DNA from: Castellaniella sp. S9
Lineage (GTDB): Bacteria; Pseudomonadota; Gammaproteobacteria; Burkholderiales; Burkholderiaceae_B
NCBI RefSeq assembly: GCF_027257175.1
Contig: NZ_JAPFGD010000013.1
Location: forward strand, 31,158 to 95,157
Direction: 5' to 3'
DNA: 64,000 bases
Both the position numbers and the translations under genes were made by a program. Each line of letters opens with the position of its first letter. The stretch's first letter is position 1. Below are positions 16,515 through 24,553 of the stretch, piece after piece. Below the pieces are notes generated by a model. It did not search any database. It saw only the letters and a program-made list of their open reading frames with translations, and was not told where the DNA came from.

Positions 16515-17711
16515 ATGTTGAGGCTCAGCGCACATCCTTCCGGCCGCCATTTTCTTCAGATTCCGGGGCCGACCAATGTGCCCGATCGAGTGCTGCGCGC
16601 GATCGACCACGGCACTATCGATCACCGGGGGCCGGAGTTCGGGGAACTTGGCAAAGCGGTACTGGCCGGGATGAAGCAAGTCTTCAAGACCGATGGCCAC
16701 GTGATTATTTATCCCGCGTCCGGCACCGGCGCATGGGAGGCGGCCCTGGTCAATGCGCTGTCCACGGGCGACAAGGTGCTGATGGCCGAGACGGGGCATT
16801 TCGCGACGCTCTGGAAGAAAATGGCCGTGAGCCTGGGGCTGCAGGTGGAGTTCATGGCCGGCGACTGGCGCCGGGCAGCCGATCCGCAGGCCATCGAGGC
16901 ACGCCTGCGCGAGGACAAGGGCCACGGGATCAAGGCGGTGTGCATCGTGCACAACGAGACCGCCACCGGCGTGACCAGCGATATCAAGGCCGTGCGCGAG
17001 GCCATCGACCGCGCCGGGCATCCCGCCCTGTTGATGGTGGATACCATCTCCTCGCTGGGCTCCATCGATTATCGCCATGACGAATGGGGTGTGGACGTCA
17101 CGGTCGCGGGTTCCCAGAAGGGGCTGATGCTGCCGCCTGGCCTGTCGTTCAATGCGGTCAGCGCAAAGGCGCTGGCCGCAAGCCAGAACAACACGCTGCG
17201 GCGCTCGTATTGGGATTGGCACGCGATGATCGAGATCAACCCCACGGGCTATTTCCCGTACACGCCGGCGACCAATCTGCTCTATGGCCTGCAGGAAGCC
17301 CTGGACATGCTCTTCGAGGAGGGGCTGGAGACCGTGTTCGAGCGGCACAAGCGTCACGCCGAGGCGACGCGGCGCGCGGTGCGGGCCTGGGGCCTGGAGA
17401 TCCTGTGCGCGGATCCAGAACGCTACAGCCCGTCCCTGACCGCGGTCATGATGCCCGAGGGGCATAGCGCGGATGCGTTTCGCAGGATCGTCCTGGATCA
17501 CTTCAACATGTCTCTCGGGCAGGGGTTGAGCAAGGTCAAGGACAAGGTGTTCCGGATCGGTCACCTGGGCGACATCAATGACCTGACCTTGTGCGGCACG
17601 CTGGCCGGTGTGGAGATGGGGCTTGCATTGGCGAAAGTGCCCCATGAGCAGGGCGGCGCCCGCGCCGCCATGTCCTACCTGGCGGAAAAAGCCGAGGTGC
17701 GCTCCCGGTAG
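16515..17711 (+). CDS. Serine/alanine-glyoxylate aminotransferase family enzyme
   Basis: This 398-residue class V PLP aminotransferase has GPTNVPDRVLRAI at the N-terminus, the cofactor loop YPASGTGAWEAALVN, MVDTISSLGSIDYRHDEW and the PLP lysine in AGSQKGLMLPPG. The family moves an amino group from serine or alanine to glyoxylate, giving glycine. It lies 50 bp after the GlcG-like gene and is likely the third gene of that operon. Its presence gives glyoxylate a second fate (glycine) beside malate synthase. Serine as donor would yield hydroxypyruvate, a substrate of the hyi gene in the operon at 32.8-33.6 kb. Confidence 0.9.
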   Translation: MLRLSAHPSGRHFLQIPGPTNVPDRVLRAIDHGTIDHRGPEFGELGKAVLAGMKQVFKTDGHVIIYPASGTGAWEAALVNALSTGDKVLMAETGHFATLWKKMAVSLGLQVEFMAGDWRRAADPQAIEARLREDKGHGIKAVCIVHNETATGVTSDIKAVREAIDRAGHPALLMVDTISSLGSIDYRHDEWGVDVTVAGSQKGLMLPPGLSFNAVSAKALAASQNNTLRRSYWDWHAMIEINPTGYFPYTPATNLLYGLQEALDMLFEEGLETVFERHKRHAEATRRAVRAWGLEILCADPERYSPSLTAVMMPEGHSADAFRRIVLDHFNMSLGQGLSKVKDKVFRIGHLGDINDLTLCGTLAGVEMGLALAKVPHEQGGARAAMSYLAEKAEVRSR

Positions 17712-17741
17712 TCCGGCATGCGGGATTCTTGAACAGCGGGC

Positions 17742-17764
17742 CCGATCAGGTTGCATGGGATCGG
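17742..17764. repeat. Inverted repeat upstream of the first TRAP operon
   Basis: CCGATC (17742-17747) and GATCGG (17759-17764) form a perfect 6-bp dyad with an 11-nt spacer in the 199-bp gap between the aminotransferase and the TRAP binding-protein gene. It could be an operator. The rest of the gap holds a ribosome-site-like AAAGGAGGG at 17777-17785 and a second palindrome at 17864-17879. Confidence 0.35.
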
Positions 17765-17863
17765 CGCCTCGCGCTCAAAGGAGGGCGATGACATTTTTTT
17801 ACAGCATCGGGAAATTCAACGGAGACAACGGCGCGGCAGGGATGATGGAGGCTGGTGTATGCG

Positions 17864-17879
17864 CGGCATCCGGATGCCG
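17864..17879. repeat. Perfect 16-bp palindrome in TRAP leader
   Basis: CGGCATCCGGATGCCG is fully self-complementary and lies 31 bp before the ATG (17911) of the TRAP binding protein. As DNA it could be a dimer binding site; as RNA it would form a short hairpin in the leader. Which one applies cannot be told from sequence. Confidence 0.4.
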
Positions 17880-17910
17880 TCGTGCCGACCAACAAATTAG
17901 GGGTGGAATG

Positions 17911-18903
17911 ATGATACGCAAGACCAGGAATCTAGTGCGCTTGATGGCTGCCGCCGGTGTGCTCGCGTTCGCAACCATGTCCAGTGCGCAGGCCGCCACG
18001 ACTGTCCGGCTGGGTCACGTGGGCGAGCCGGGCTCCCTCATGGACGTCACGGCCAACGAATTCGCAAAGCGCGTCAACGCGAAACTGGGCGACAAGGCCA
18101 CGGTCGAGACCTACGGTTCCAGCCAGCTTGGCAACGATACCGAGATGCTGCGCAAGCTCAAGCTGGGTACGATCGACTTGGCCCTGCCCTCGACCGTGAT
18201 GAGCTCGGTGGACCCAGTGTTCGCACTGTTCGAGATGCCCTTCCTCATCAAGGACCATGCGCACATGGCCAGGGTCCAGCAGAACGAGTACATCGTCGGC
18301 AAGATGGCTGAAGCCGCTGAGAAAAACGGCTACGTGCTGCTCGCCCTGTGGGAGAACGGCTTCCGCAACATCACCAACAACAAGCGGCCGATCGTCAAGC
18401 CGGAGGACTTGCAGGGCATCAAGCTGCGCACGCCCAGCGGCGAGTGGCGCCTGCGGATGTTCAAGTCCTATGGCGCCAATCCGACTCCCATGGCTTATTC
18501 CGAGACCTTCGTCGCCTTGCAGACGGGCGCTGTCGACGGCCAGGAGAATCCGCTGGCACAGATCTATCCCGCGCACTTCTACGAAGTTCAGAAATACCTG
18601 TCGATGTCGCACCACGTGTACACGCCGGTGTCTTTCCTGAGCGGCGCGAGCTGGAAGCGCCTGCCCGAGGATGTTCGCGCGATCATCAAGGAAGTGGCGA
18701 TCGAGATGCAGCCGGTGGCACTTGAATATGGCGCCCAGATGGACAAGGACTTGCTGGGCAAGCTCAAGGAGGAAGGCATGGAGGTCAACGACATCGATCA
18801 GGCGGCCTTCGTGAAGGCCTCGGCTGCCATCTACAAAGAGTTCGAGGCCACCGCGCCCGAGGGCAAGAAGATGATCGAGACCATTCAGTCGCTCAGGGAC
18901 TGA
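17911..18903 (+). CDS. TRAP transporter substrate-binding protein (DctP family), system 1
   Basis: This 330-residue periplasmic protein has a Sec signal peptide (RKTRNLVRLMAAAGVLAFA, cleavage probably after AQA). The mature DctP fold shows GHVGEPGSLMD, the carboxylate-binding Arg in GIKLRTPSG and the family hallmark ALQTGAVDGQENPLAQIYPAHFYEVQK split over about residues 205-230. It delivers an organic acid to the membrane subunits encoded just downstream. AGGGGTGG precedes ATG 17911, and ATG 17908 is equivalent. An in-frame ATG at 17788 with a strong ribosome site would add 41 residues ahead of the signal peptide and is thought unlikely. The ligand is unknown; a C2-C4 hydroxyacid would fit the neighbours. 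Confidence 0.9.
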   Translation: MIRKTRNLVRLMAAAGVLAFATMSSAQAATTVRLGHVGEPGSLMDVTANEFAKRVNAKLGDKATVETYGSSQLGNDTEMLRKLKLGTIDLALPSTVMSSVDPVFALFEMPFLIKDHAHMARVQQNEYIVGKMAEAAEKNGYVLLALWENGFRNITNNKRPIVKPEDLQGIKLRTPSGEWRLRMFKSYGANPTPMAYSETFVALQTGAVDGQENPLAQIYPAHFYEVQKYLSMSHHVYTPVSFLSGASWKRLPEDVRAIIKEVAIEMQPVALEYGAQMDKDLLGKLKEEGMEVNDIDQAAFVKASAAIYKEFEATAPEGKKMIETIQSLRD

Positions 18904-18919
18904 GTGTCTTGCGAGGCAT

Positions 18920-18951
18920 TGTCGCGCGCCGGCGTCCGCGCCGGCGCGACA
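18920..18951 (+). terminator. Intercistronic stem-loop after TRAP binding-protein gene
   Basis: GTCGCGCGCCGGCG and CGCCGGCGCGAC form a GC-rich, slightly bulged stem with a very short loop between the binding-protein and small-permease genes. There is no T-run. Such hairpins after a binding-protein gene typically stabilise the upstream message so that it is more abundant than the permease message, which is inference here. Confidence 0.5.
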
Positions 18952-18986
18952 AGGATTCCAAGCCGTCCACGGGACACGGGAGATTT

Positions 18987-19496
18987 ATGAATACAGTTAC
19001 TGCCCTGCGGTCCGGCCTGGACCGGCTCCTGGCGTTCATCGTCATGGTGCTGGTGCTCGCCATATCGTTCGTGGTGATCCTGGGGTTCACGACCCGCTTG
19101 ATGGGGATGCCGCTTTCCTGGACCGACGAGATCGCCGGCATCGGACTGGCCTGGCTCACGTTCTATGGCAGCGCGCTGGCGGCCGGCCGGGGCGCACACA
19201 TCGCCAGCCCCAGCATCCTCGCCATGATCCCGTCGACCTGGCGCGTCGCGGTGACCATCGTGGCCGAGGCGTGCACGATCAGCTTTTTCGTGTTGCTGGC
19301 CTGGACGGGGTTGTATGTCGTCGAGATCCTTGCCGGCAGCAAGCTGATCAGCCTGCCGTTCATCTCCCAGCAGTTGACGCAGTCGGCCCTGCCGATCGGC
19401 GCCTGCCTGTTCATCCTCGCCGAACTATTGCGCCTGCCCGAGCTGCTGCGCGAGGCGAAGGCCGGAGGCCGCTCAGCGGACGACGACATATTGTGA
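18987..19496 (+). CDS. TRAP transporter small permease (DctQ family), system 1
   Basis: The protein has 169 residues with four predicted membrane helices, as usual for DctQ. Typical elements are the helix 2 region LSWTDEIAGIGLAWLTFYGSALAAGRGAHI with the conserved Trp-Thr-Glu-like segment. GGGAGA at 18978-18983 sets ATG 18987 as start; the longer open frame runs through the preceding hairpin. It pairs with the large permease downstream to form the membrane part of the TRAP importer. Confidence 0.88.
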   Translation: MNTVTALRSGLDRLLAFIVMVLVLAISFVVILGFTTRLMGMPLSWTDEIAGIGLAWLTFYGSALAAGRGAHIASPSILAMIPSTWRVAVTIVAEACTISFFVLLAWTGLYVVEILAGSKLISLPFISQQLTQSALPIGACLFILAELLRLPELLREAKAGGRSADDDIL

Positions 19497-19523
19497 ATGG
19501 TCGGATGCCGATCATCCGACCAT
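19497..19523 (+). terminator. Perfect 11-bp hairpin between TRAP permease genes
   Basis: ATGGTCGGATG (19497-19507), loop CCGAT, CATCCGACCAT (19513-19523). It starts immediately after the small-permease stop codon and ends 16 nt before the large-permease ATG. It lacks a T-run. A role in message processing or translational balance between the two permease genes is plausible. Confidence 0.5.
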
Positions 19524-19539
19524 CCTGCCGAGGTCACTC

Positions 19540-20826
19540 ATGGGTATCACATTCATGCTGCTGGGTCTGCTGGCCCTCATTGTCATCAATATCCCGATCG
19601 CCGTGGCATTGGCGATCATCGGCGCGGCCGGCACCTATCTGAGCTACGGGGCGCATGCGCTGCCTGAAATCTCGCTGGTGCTGTTCGACGGGTCCACGAA
19701 TTTTTCCCTGCTGGCCATCCCCCTGTTCATATTCGCCGGCGCGATCATGAACAATTCGAGCCTGGCACGCCGCCTGATCGATCTGACGACGGCGCTGTTG
19801 GGATTCATCCGCGGGGGGCTGGCGATGGTCACGATCGGCGCTTCGGCCTTTTTTGCCGAGATCTCGGGCTCCGCGGTGGCTGGCGTGGCCGCATTGGGCA
19901 CGGTGTTGATTCCGGCGATGGAGAAAAAAGGCTATTCGCGCGAGTTCGCCGCGGCGATCTCCTCGTCCGCCGCCAGTCTGGCCATTATCCTGCCGCCGTC
20001 GATCCCCATGATCCTATATGCGGTGATGGCGCAGGAATCCATCGTCAAGATGTTCATCGCCGGGGTGCTGCCGGGCATCATGGGCGCGCTGGGTTTGGCC
20101 CTGATGGCGTATTACCAGGCACGCAAGAAGAACTTCCCGGTCGAGGCCAAGTTCCAGGCATCCAGGCTGGTGAAGACGCTGCGGGAAGCATTCTGGGCCT
20201 TGACGATTCCCGTCATCATCCTGGGCGGCATTTTCGGCGGTTTCGTGACGGCCACGGAAGGCGCGGGCCTCGCGGTGTTGGTCGCGCTGGTCATCAGCGG
20301 CATCATCTATCGCGAACTGAGCTTCAAGAAACTCTATGACTGCTGCGTCCAAAGCGGCATTCAAACGGCTGTCGTGATGCTGCTGGTCGCAGCATCCGCC
20401 CTGGTCGGGTCGTACCTGACCCAGGCTCGGCTGCCGCAGGAACTGGCCGCCGGCATCGAGAGCTTCAGTACGAACAAATACGTCATTCTCATGATCATGA
20501 ACGTATTTTTCCTGGTTCTGGGAATGTTCCTGCACTCGGCGGCGGCCATCATCCTGGTGATCCCGATCGTGATGCCCCTGGTCCATGCGGTGGGCATCGA
20601 CCCGGTCCACTTCGGCCTGATCGTCACGATCAACCTCGCCCTCGGGCAGCAGACGCCGCCGGTCGCCAGTGTGCTGATCACCGCGTGCTCGATCGCCAAG
20701 TCCGACATATGGCGCACCACCCGGGCCAATCTCGGCTTCATCGGCGTGCTGCTGGTCGTGCTTCTCGTCAATACCTATCTGCCCGATATTTCGCTGTCGC
20801 TGGTGCGTCTGGTCTACGGTTCTTGA
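19540..20826 (+). CDS. TRAP transporter large permease (DctM family), system 1
   Basis: The protein has 428 residues, about 12 membrane segments and the DctM fold. Visible family signs are NFSLLAIPLFIFAGAIMN, EISGSAVAGVAALGTVLIPAM, the loop ILPPSIPMILYAVMAQ and, near the C-terminus, INLALGQQTPPVASVL. It uses a sodium gradient to import the acid handed over by the binding protein (family knowledge). It ends 29 bp before the crotonase gene, so the metabolic genes that follow are likely in the same transcript. Confidence 0.92.
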   Translation: MGITFMLLGLLALIVINIPIAVALAIIGAAGTYLSYGAHALPEISLVLFDGSTNFSLLAIPLFIFAGAIMNNSSLARRLIDLTTALLGFIRGGLAMVTIGASAFFAEISGSAVAGVAALGTVLIPAMEKKGYSREFAAAISSSAASLAIILPPSIPMILYAVMAQESIVKMFIAGVLPGIMGALGLALMAYYQARKKNFPVEAKFQASRLVKTLREAFWALTIPVIILGGIFGGFVTATEGAGLAVLVALVISGIIYRELSFKKLYDCCVQSGIQTAVVMLLVAASALVGSYLTQARLPQELAAGIESFSTNKYVILMIMNVFFLVLGMFLHSAAAIILVIPIVMPLVHAVGIDPVHFGLIVTINLALGQQTPPVASVLITACSIAKSDIWRTTRANLGFIGVLLVVLLVNTYLPDISLSLVRLVYGS

Positions 20827-20855
20827 CGCGCCGCCTATTTAAGTGATGAGACGCC

Positions 20856-21638
20856 ATGAACGATGAAGTGATCTTCGAGAAATCCGGGCATCGGGCCGAT
20901 GTGTGCTTCAACCGCCCGCACCAGCACAATGCGATGCGCTTCTCCATGTACGAGCGGCTCGAGGAGATCTGCGAGCAACTGGATGCCGACGACGAGATCC
21001 GCGTGGCCGTGTTTCGGGGGGCGGGAGGCAAGGCTTTTGTGGCCGGCACCGATATCGGGCAGTTCCGGGGTTTCAAAACGGGGGATGACGCCATCGCCTA
21101 TGAAGCCCGCATCGACCGGGTGGTTGGACGCCTGGAGCGCTTGCGCTGCACGACGGTGGCGATGGTGCAGGGCGTGTGCGCAGGCGGGGGCGTGCCCATC
21201 GCTTTGGCCTGCGACTTTCGCTATGCCGACGACGATTTGCGTCTGGGCGTGCCCATCGCCAAGACCTTGGGCAATTGCCTGTCCATGGCCAATGTGGCCC
21301 GGATGATCGATTTCGTGGGCGTCGCCAAGACCAAGGAAATACTCATGCTGGGCAAGATGATCGGGGCCCAGGAGGCCAAGGCCGCGGGCGTGGTCAACGA
21401 TGTGTTTGCCGCCGAGGACCTGGAGCAAAAAACCGACGCCTTGGTGGCGGACATCCTGGCCCTGGCGCCGCTGACGCTGCGGGCTGTCAAGACCGCCGTC
21501 CGGCGCACGCTGGACGCCAGGCGGGCCTCGTCCGAACTGGGCGAGGACTTCATCCGCCTCTGCTATACCAGCGAGGATTTTCACGGGGCGGTGGATGCTT
21601 TTATGGAAAAGCACCGGTATGCCTGGCAGGGCCGGTAA
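20856..21638 (+). CDS. Crotonase-superfamily protein with atypical active site
   Basis: The protein has 260 residues with the crotonase fold: FVAGTDIGQF gives the first oxyanion-hole strand and GVCAGGGVPIALACDFRYA the second. In enoyl-CoA hydratases a Glu follows the GGG, and a second Glu lies about 20 residues on. Here the positions read Pro (GGGVPIA) and LGVPIAKTLGN, with no Glu. The fold can still bind an acyl-CoA, but simple hydration is doubtful; isomerase, hydrolase or lyase chemistry is possible. The gene sits between the TRAP system 1 genes and a class III CoA-transferase, so the pair may activate and then process the imported acid. Confidence 0.85.
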   Translation: MNDEVIFEKSGHRADVCFNRPHQHNAMRFSMYERLEEICEQLDADDEIRVAVFRGAGGKAFVAGTDIGQFRGFKTGDDAIAYEARIDRVVGRLERLRCTTVAMVQGVCAGGGVPIALACDFRYADDDLRLGVPIAKTLGNCLSMANVARMIDFVGVAKTKEILMLGKMIGAQEAKAAGVVNDVFAAEDLEQKTDALVADILALAPLTLRAVKTAVRRTLDARRASSELGEDFIRLCYTSEDFHGAVDAFMEKHRYAWQGR

Positions 21639-21647
21639 ACGCAGGAG

Positions 21648-22856
21648 ATGAACATGCAGCTGCCTCTGGAGGGTGTTCGCGTGCTCGACATGTCACAGAT
21701 CATGGCGGGTCCCTACTGCACCATGGTGCTGGCCGACATGGGCGCGGACGTCGTCAAGATCGAAAAAATGAATGGTGGCGACGACTCCCGCCAGATGGGG
21801 CCTTTCGTCGACGGCGAGTCGAGCTGCTTCATGCAGATCAACCGCAATAAGCGCAGTGTCGCGCTGAACCTCAAGGACCGGGAGGTGCGCGAGATCTTCT
21901 ACGACATGGCGCGCGGCAGCGACATCATCGTCGAGAACTACCGGCCGGGGGTGACGCAGTCCCTGGGGGTCGACTACGAGACGATCCGGCGGATCAATCC
22001 CGCCATCATCTATTGTTCGATTTCGGGCTACGGGCAGACCGGCCCCTATCGTGAAAAGGGCGGCTTCGATCTGGTGGCGCAGGGGGCTTCCGGCCTGATG
22101 TCGATGACCGGCGAGCCCGGCAGGCGGCCGCTCAAGACCGGGGTCGCGGTCTACGACATCGGCGCGGGCATCACGGCGATCTATTCGGTCCTGGCGGCGT
22201 ACATCCATCGCCAGAAAACCGGCGAGGGCCAGCACGTCGACATTGCGATCAGCGAGTGCGGCATCCCTTGGTTCACCTGGGAGGCCGCGGGTTATTTTTC
22301 AGAGGGCAGGGAGCCGCAGCCCGATGGCTGGCGCCATCGGGTCTCGGCACCGTACCAGTCGCTGGCCACGCGCGACGGTTATCTGGTGCTGGGCTGCGCG
22401 AACCAAAGGACCTGGGAGCGGTTTTGCAAGGATGTCGTCCAAAAGCCCGAATGGATCGAGGATCCGCGCTTCCTGACGAATTCCGACCGCAAAGCTCATA
22501 TCGAGGCCCTGGAGCCGTTGATCGAGAGCGAGTTCGCGCGCGAGGACACGGCGTTCTGGATGACCCGCTGCGATGCGGCTGGGGTGCCCGCCGGACCGAT
22601 CAACACTTTTGCGAAGATGCTGGCCGATCCCCATTACATCGCGCGTGGCATGGTACAGGAGTTTCAGCATCCGAAAGCAGGCAGGGTCCAGACCCTGGGT
22701 TTCGCCAGCAAATTTTCCGCCACGCCCCAGCAGATCCGGCGTCCCAGCCCATTGTTCGGCCAGCACACGGAGGAAGTCTTGCGGGCTTTTGGGGTGGATG
22801 TCGAGAAGGCCGCAGCCTTGCGCGATCGGGGGGCGATCGGCCCCGGGATCGACTAG
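21648..22856 (+). CDS. Class III CoA-transferase (CaiB/BaiF family)
   Basis: The protein has 402 residues and the interlocked-ring fold of family III CoA-transferases. N-terminal GVRVLDMSQIMAGPYCTMVL, VENYRPGV and SGYGQTGPYREKGGFDLVAQG are diagnostic, and the Asp in GGFDLVAQ is at the position of the catalytic Asp that carries the CoA ester. Members move CoA from succinyl-, acetyl- or formyl-CoA to an acid. It starts 9 bp after the crotonase gene and lies between two TRAP operons. The acid is unidentified; a small hydroxy- or dicarboxylate is likely from the transporter types. Confidence 0.9.
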   Translation: MNMQLPLEGVRVLDMSQIMAGPYCTMVLADMGADVVKIEKMNGGDDSRQMGPFVDGESSCFMQINRNKRSVALNLKDREVREIFYDMARGSDIIVENYRPGVTQSLGVDYETIRRINPAIIYCSISGYGQTGPYREKGGFDLVAQGASGLMSMTGEPGRRPLKTGVAVYDIGAGITAIYSVLAAYIHRQKTGEGQHVDIAISECGIPWFTWEAAGYFSEGREPQPDGWRHRVSAPYQSLATRDGYLVLGCANQRTWERFCKDVVQKPEWIEDPRFLTNSDRKAHIEALEPLIESEFAREDTAFWMTRCDAAGVPAGPINTFAKMLADPHYIARGMVQEFQHPKAGRVQTLGFASKFSATPQQIRRPSPLFGQHTEEVLRAFGVDVEKAAALRDRGAIGPGID

Positions 22857-22942
22857 GATCGTCGGTTGTCAATGAGAGCCGTCCCTTCGCGCGTGCCTGC
22901 GAGGAGACCGGGACGGACATACCCACAAGAGAGGAGAACACC

Positions 22943-23947
22943 ATGAAGCTATCAAAACTACTGCTGTCGTCCGCGATTGCGGTGGCCATGGCGGGGATGC
23001 CGATCCTTGGCCAGGCAAAGACCGTACATGTGTCCTATAACGTGGCCGAGGGCTCCAGTTGGGACAAGGGGGCGCAGAACTTCAAAGAGCTGGTCGAGAA
23101 ACGCTCCGACGGAAAGTACACGGTCAGCCTCCACCCCAACGCATCCATGGCCGGCGGCAATGACCGGGTGGAGCTTGAGATGGTCCAAGGCGGGGCGATT
23201 CAATTCCTTATCAAGTCCACGACCTGGCTGACCGGCCTGGATCCCAAATTCCAGGTCCTTGGCCTGCCGTGGTTGTTTCCCGACCATGACACCGCCAACC
23301 GGGTCATGGACGGCGAGGCGGGCGCCGCCTTGATGAAAACCGTCGACAGCAAAGGGTTGGTCGGTCTTGCATGGGGCGTCAATGGATTCCGGCAAGTGAC
23401 GAACTCGCGCCAAGCCATCATGCAACCCAAGGACCTGAAGGATCTGAAGGTGCGCGTACCGGGCATCCCCCTGTACTTGTCGATCTTCAAGGCATTGGGT
23501 GCCAACCCGACGACCATGAGTTTCTCCGAGGTGTTCACGGCCTTGCAGACCAAGACCGTGGACGGACAGGAGAACCCGATGTCGCTGATCTGGTCCTCGC
23601 ATTTCTATGACGTCCAGAAGCACATGACGATCTGGAATTATTCCTATGACGCCGTCCTGTTTGCCTCCGGCGGCATGTTCTGGAATACGCTGAGTCCGGA
23701 AGACCAGGCTTTGTTCAGGGACGCCGCCAAGGAGGCCATGGCGTTCGAGCGCCAGGTCGTCGCGCAAGAGGATCAGACGCTGCCGCAGAAGCTCAAAGAC
23801 GCGGGCATGACCATTACGGTGCTCACGCCTGAGCAGCAGGACGTATTCAAAAAGGCCCTGCAGCCCACGTACGACGAGTACAAGGGGAAACTGGGCAAGG
23901 ATTTCGTCGAGCTGTTTGAAAACGGAGTGAAGGACGCTCGCCAGTGA
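22943..23947 (+). CDS. TRAP transporter substrate-binding protein (DctP family), system 2
   Basis: The protein has 334 residues with a signal peptide (MKLSKLLLSSAIAVAMAGM, cleavage probably after GQA). DctP hallmarks are the Arg in LKVRVPGIP and ALQTKTVDGQENPMSLIW. It is only distantly similar to the system 1 protein: the ligand-contact segment KVRVPGIPLYLSIFKALGANPTTMSFSEV keeps the layout but differs in sequence. GAGGAGA upstream sets ATG 22943. It probably binds a different acid from system 1. Confidence 0.9.
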   Translation: MKLSKLLLSSAIAVAMAGMPILGQAKTVHVSYNVAEGSSWDKGAQNFKELVEKRSDGKYTVSLHPNASMAGGNDRVELEMVQGGAIQFLIKSTTWLTGLDPKFQVLGLPWLFPDHDTANRVMDGEAGAALMKTVDSKGLVGLAWGVNGFRQVTNSRQAIMQPKDLKDLKVRVPGIPLYLSIFKALGANPTTMSFSEVFTALQTKTVDGQENPMSLIWSSHFYDVQKHMTIWNYSYDAVLFASGGMFWNTLSPEDQALFRDAAKEAMAFERQVVAQEDQTLPQKLKDAGMTITVLTPEQQDVFKKALQPTYDEYKGKLGKDFVELFENGVKDARQ

Positions 23948-23960
23948 GTCAATGAGTTTT

Positions 23961-23991
23961 CGGGTCGGCCGGCACGGTGTCGGCCGGCCCG
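23961..23991 (+). terminator. Intercistronic stem-loop after second TRAP binding-protein gene
   Basis: CGGGTCGGCCGGC, loop ACGGT, GTCGGCCGGCCCG gives a 13-bp stem with two G-U pairs in RNA. It lies between the binding-protein gene and the small permease gene, the same arrangement as at 18920-18951 and 51620-51643. There is no T-run. Confidence 0.5.
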
Positions 23992-24031
23992 ATTCGCGCG
24001 GGTTCGCCGCATATCGGTCACAGGGTGATTC

Positions 24032-24547
24032 ATGAAAGCCGTCTTTCGAAAGCTGTTTTCCGCAGCCAACCATATCGAAGAAATCATCGTCATCGTCTGC
24101 ATGTTCGGCATTACGGTCCTGACCTTTCTGGCCGTCCTGACGCGCTACGTATTCAGTTTTTCCATCGTGGGTGCCGATGAACTGGCGACGTTCATGTTTT
24201 TGTGGGCGGCGCTATTCGGCGCCTCGGCGGGGTTCAGGTATGACAAGCATGGCGGGGTGCCCATCTTTGTGAACCTGCTGCCGTCGGGCGCGCGCCGATT
24301 GGCGGACTTGGGCGTCTTGTTGGTCATGGCCCTGTTCTTCGCCTTTTTGGCCTGGTATGCGTGGTTGTTCGTCGCACAATCATTTCGCATCGGGCAGACC
24401 AGCCCCGCCACGGGGATTCCGGTCTGGATCGTGAACGCGGGCATTTTTGCGGCGCTGGCCCTGTGCGGACTGCGCTGTCTGAATGCGGCGCTTCGAGACT
24501 TGGCGGGCCGGCGACGGTATCCGGAAACGCCCAATCTGCCCGAGTGA
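24032..24547 (+). CDS. TRAP transporter small permease (DctQ family), system 2
   Basis: The protein has 171 residues and four membrane helices. The segment FSFSIVGADELATFMFLWAALFGA with a conserved acidic-Glu stretch is characteristic of DctQ. It forms the membrane complex with the DctM protein encoded 6 bp downstream. The basic C-terminal tail (AGRRRYPETPNLPE) is cytoplasmic. No substrate information can be drawn from it. Confidence 0.88.
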   Translation: MKAVFRKLFSAANHIEEIIVIVCMFGITVLTFLAVLTRYVFSFSIVGADELATFMFLWAALFGASAGFRYDKHGGVPIFVNLLPSGARRLADLGVLLVMALFFAFLAWYAWLFVAQSFRIGQTSPATGIPVWIVNAGIFAALALCGLRCLNAALRDLAGRRRYPETPNLPE

Positions 24548-24553
24548 CACGAC

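Noticed and set aside
22256..22942. 5' extension of the second TRAP binding protein
   Set aside because: It reads through the CoA-transferase gene out of frame, and the signal peptide begins at ATG 22943 with a clear ribosome site.
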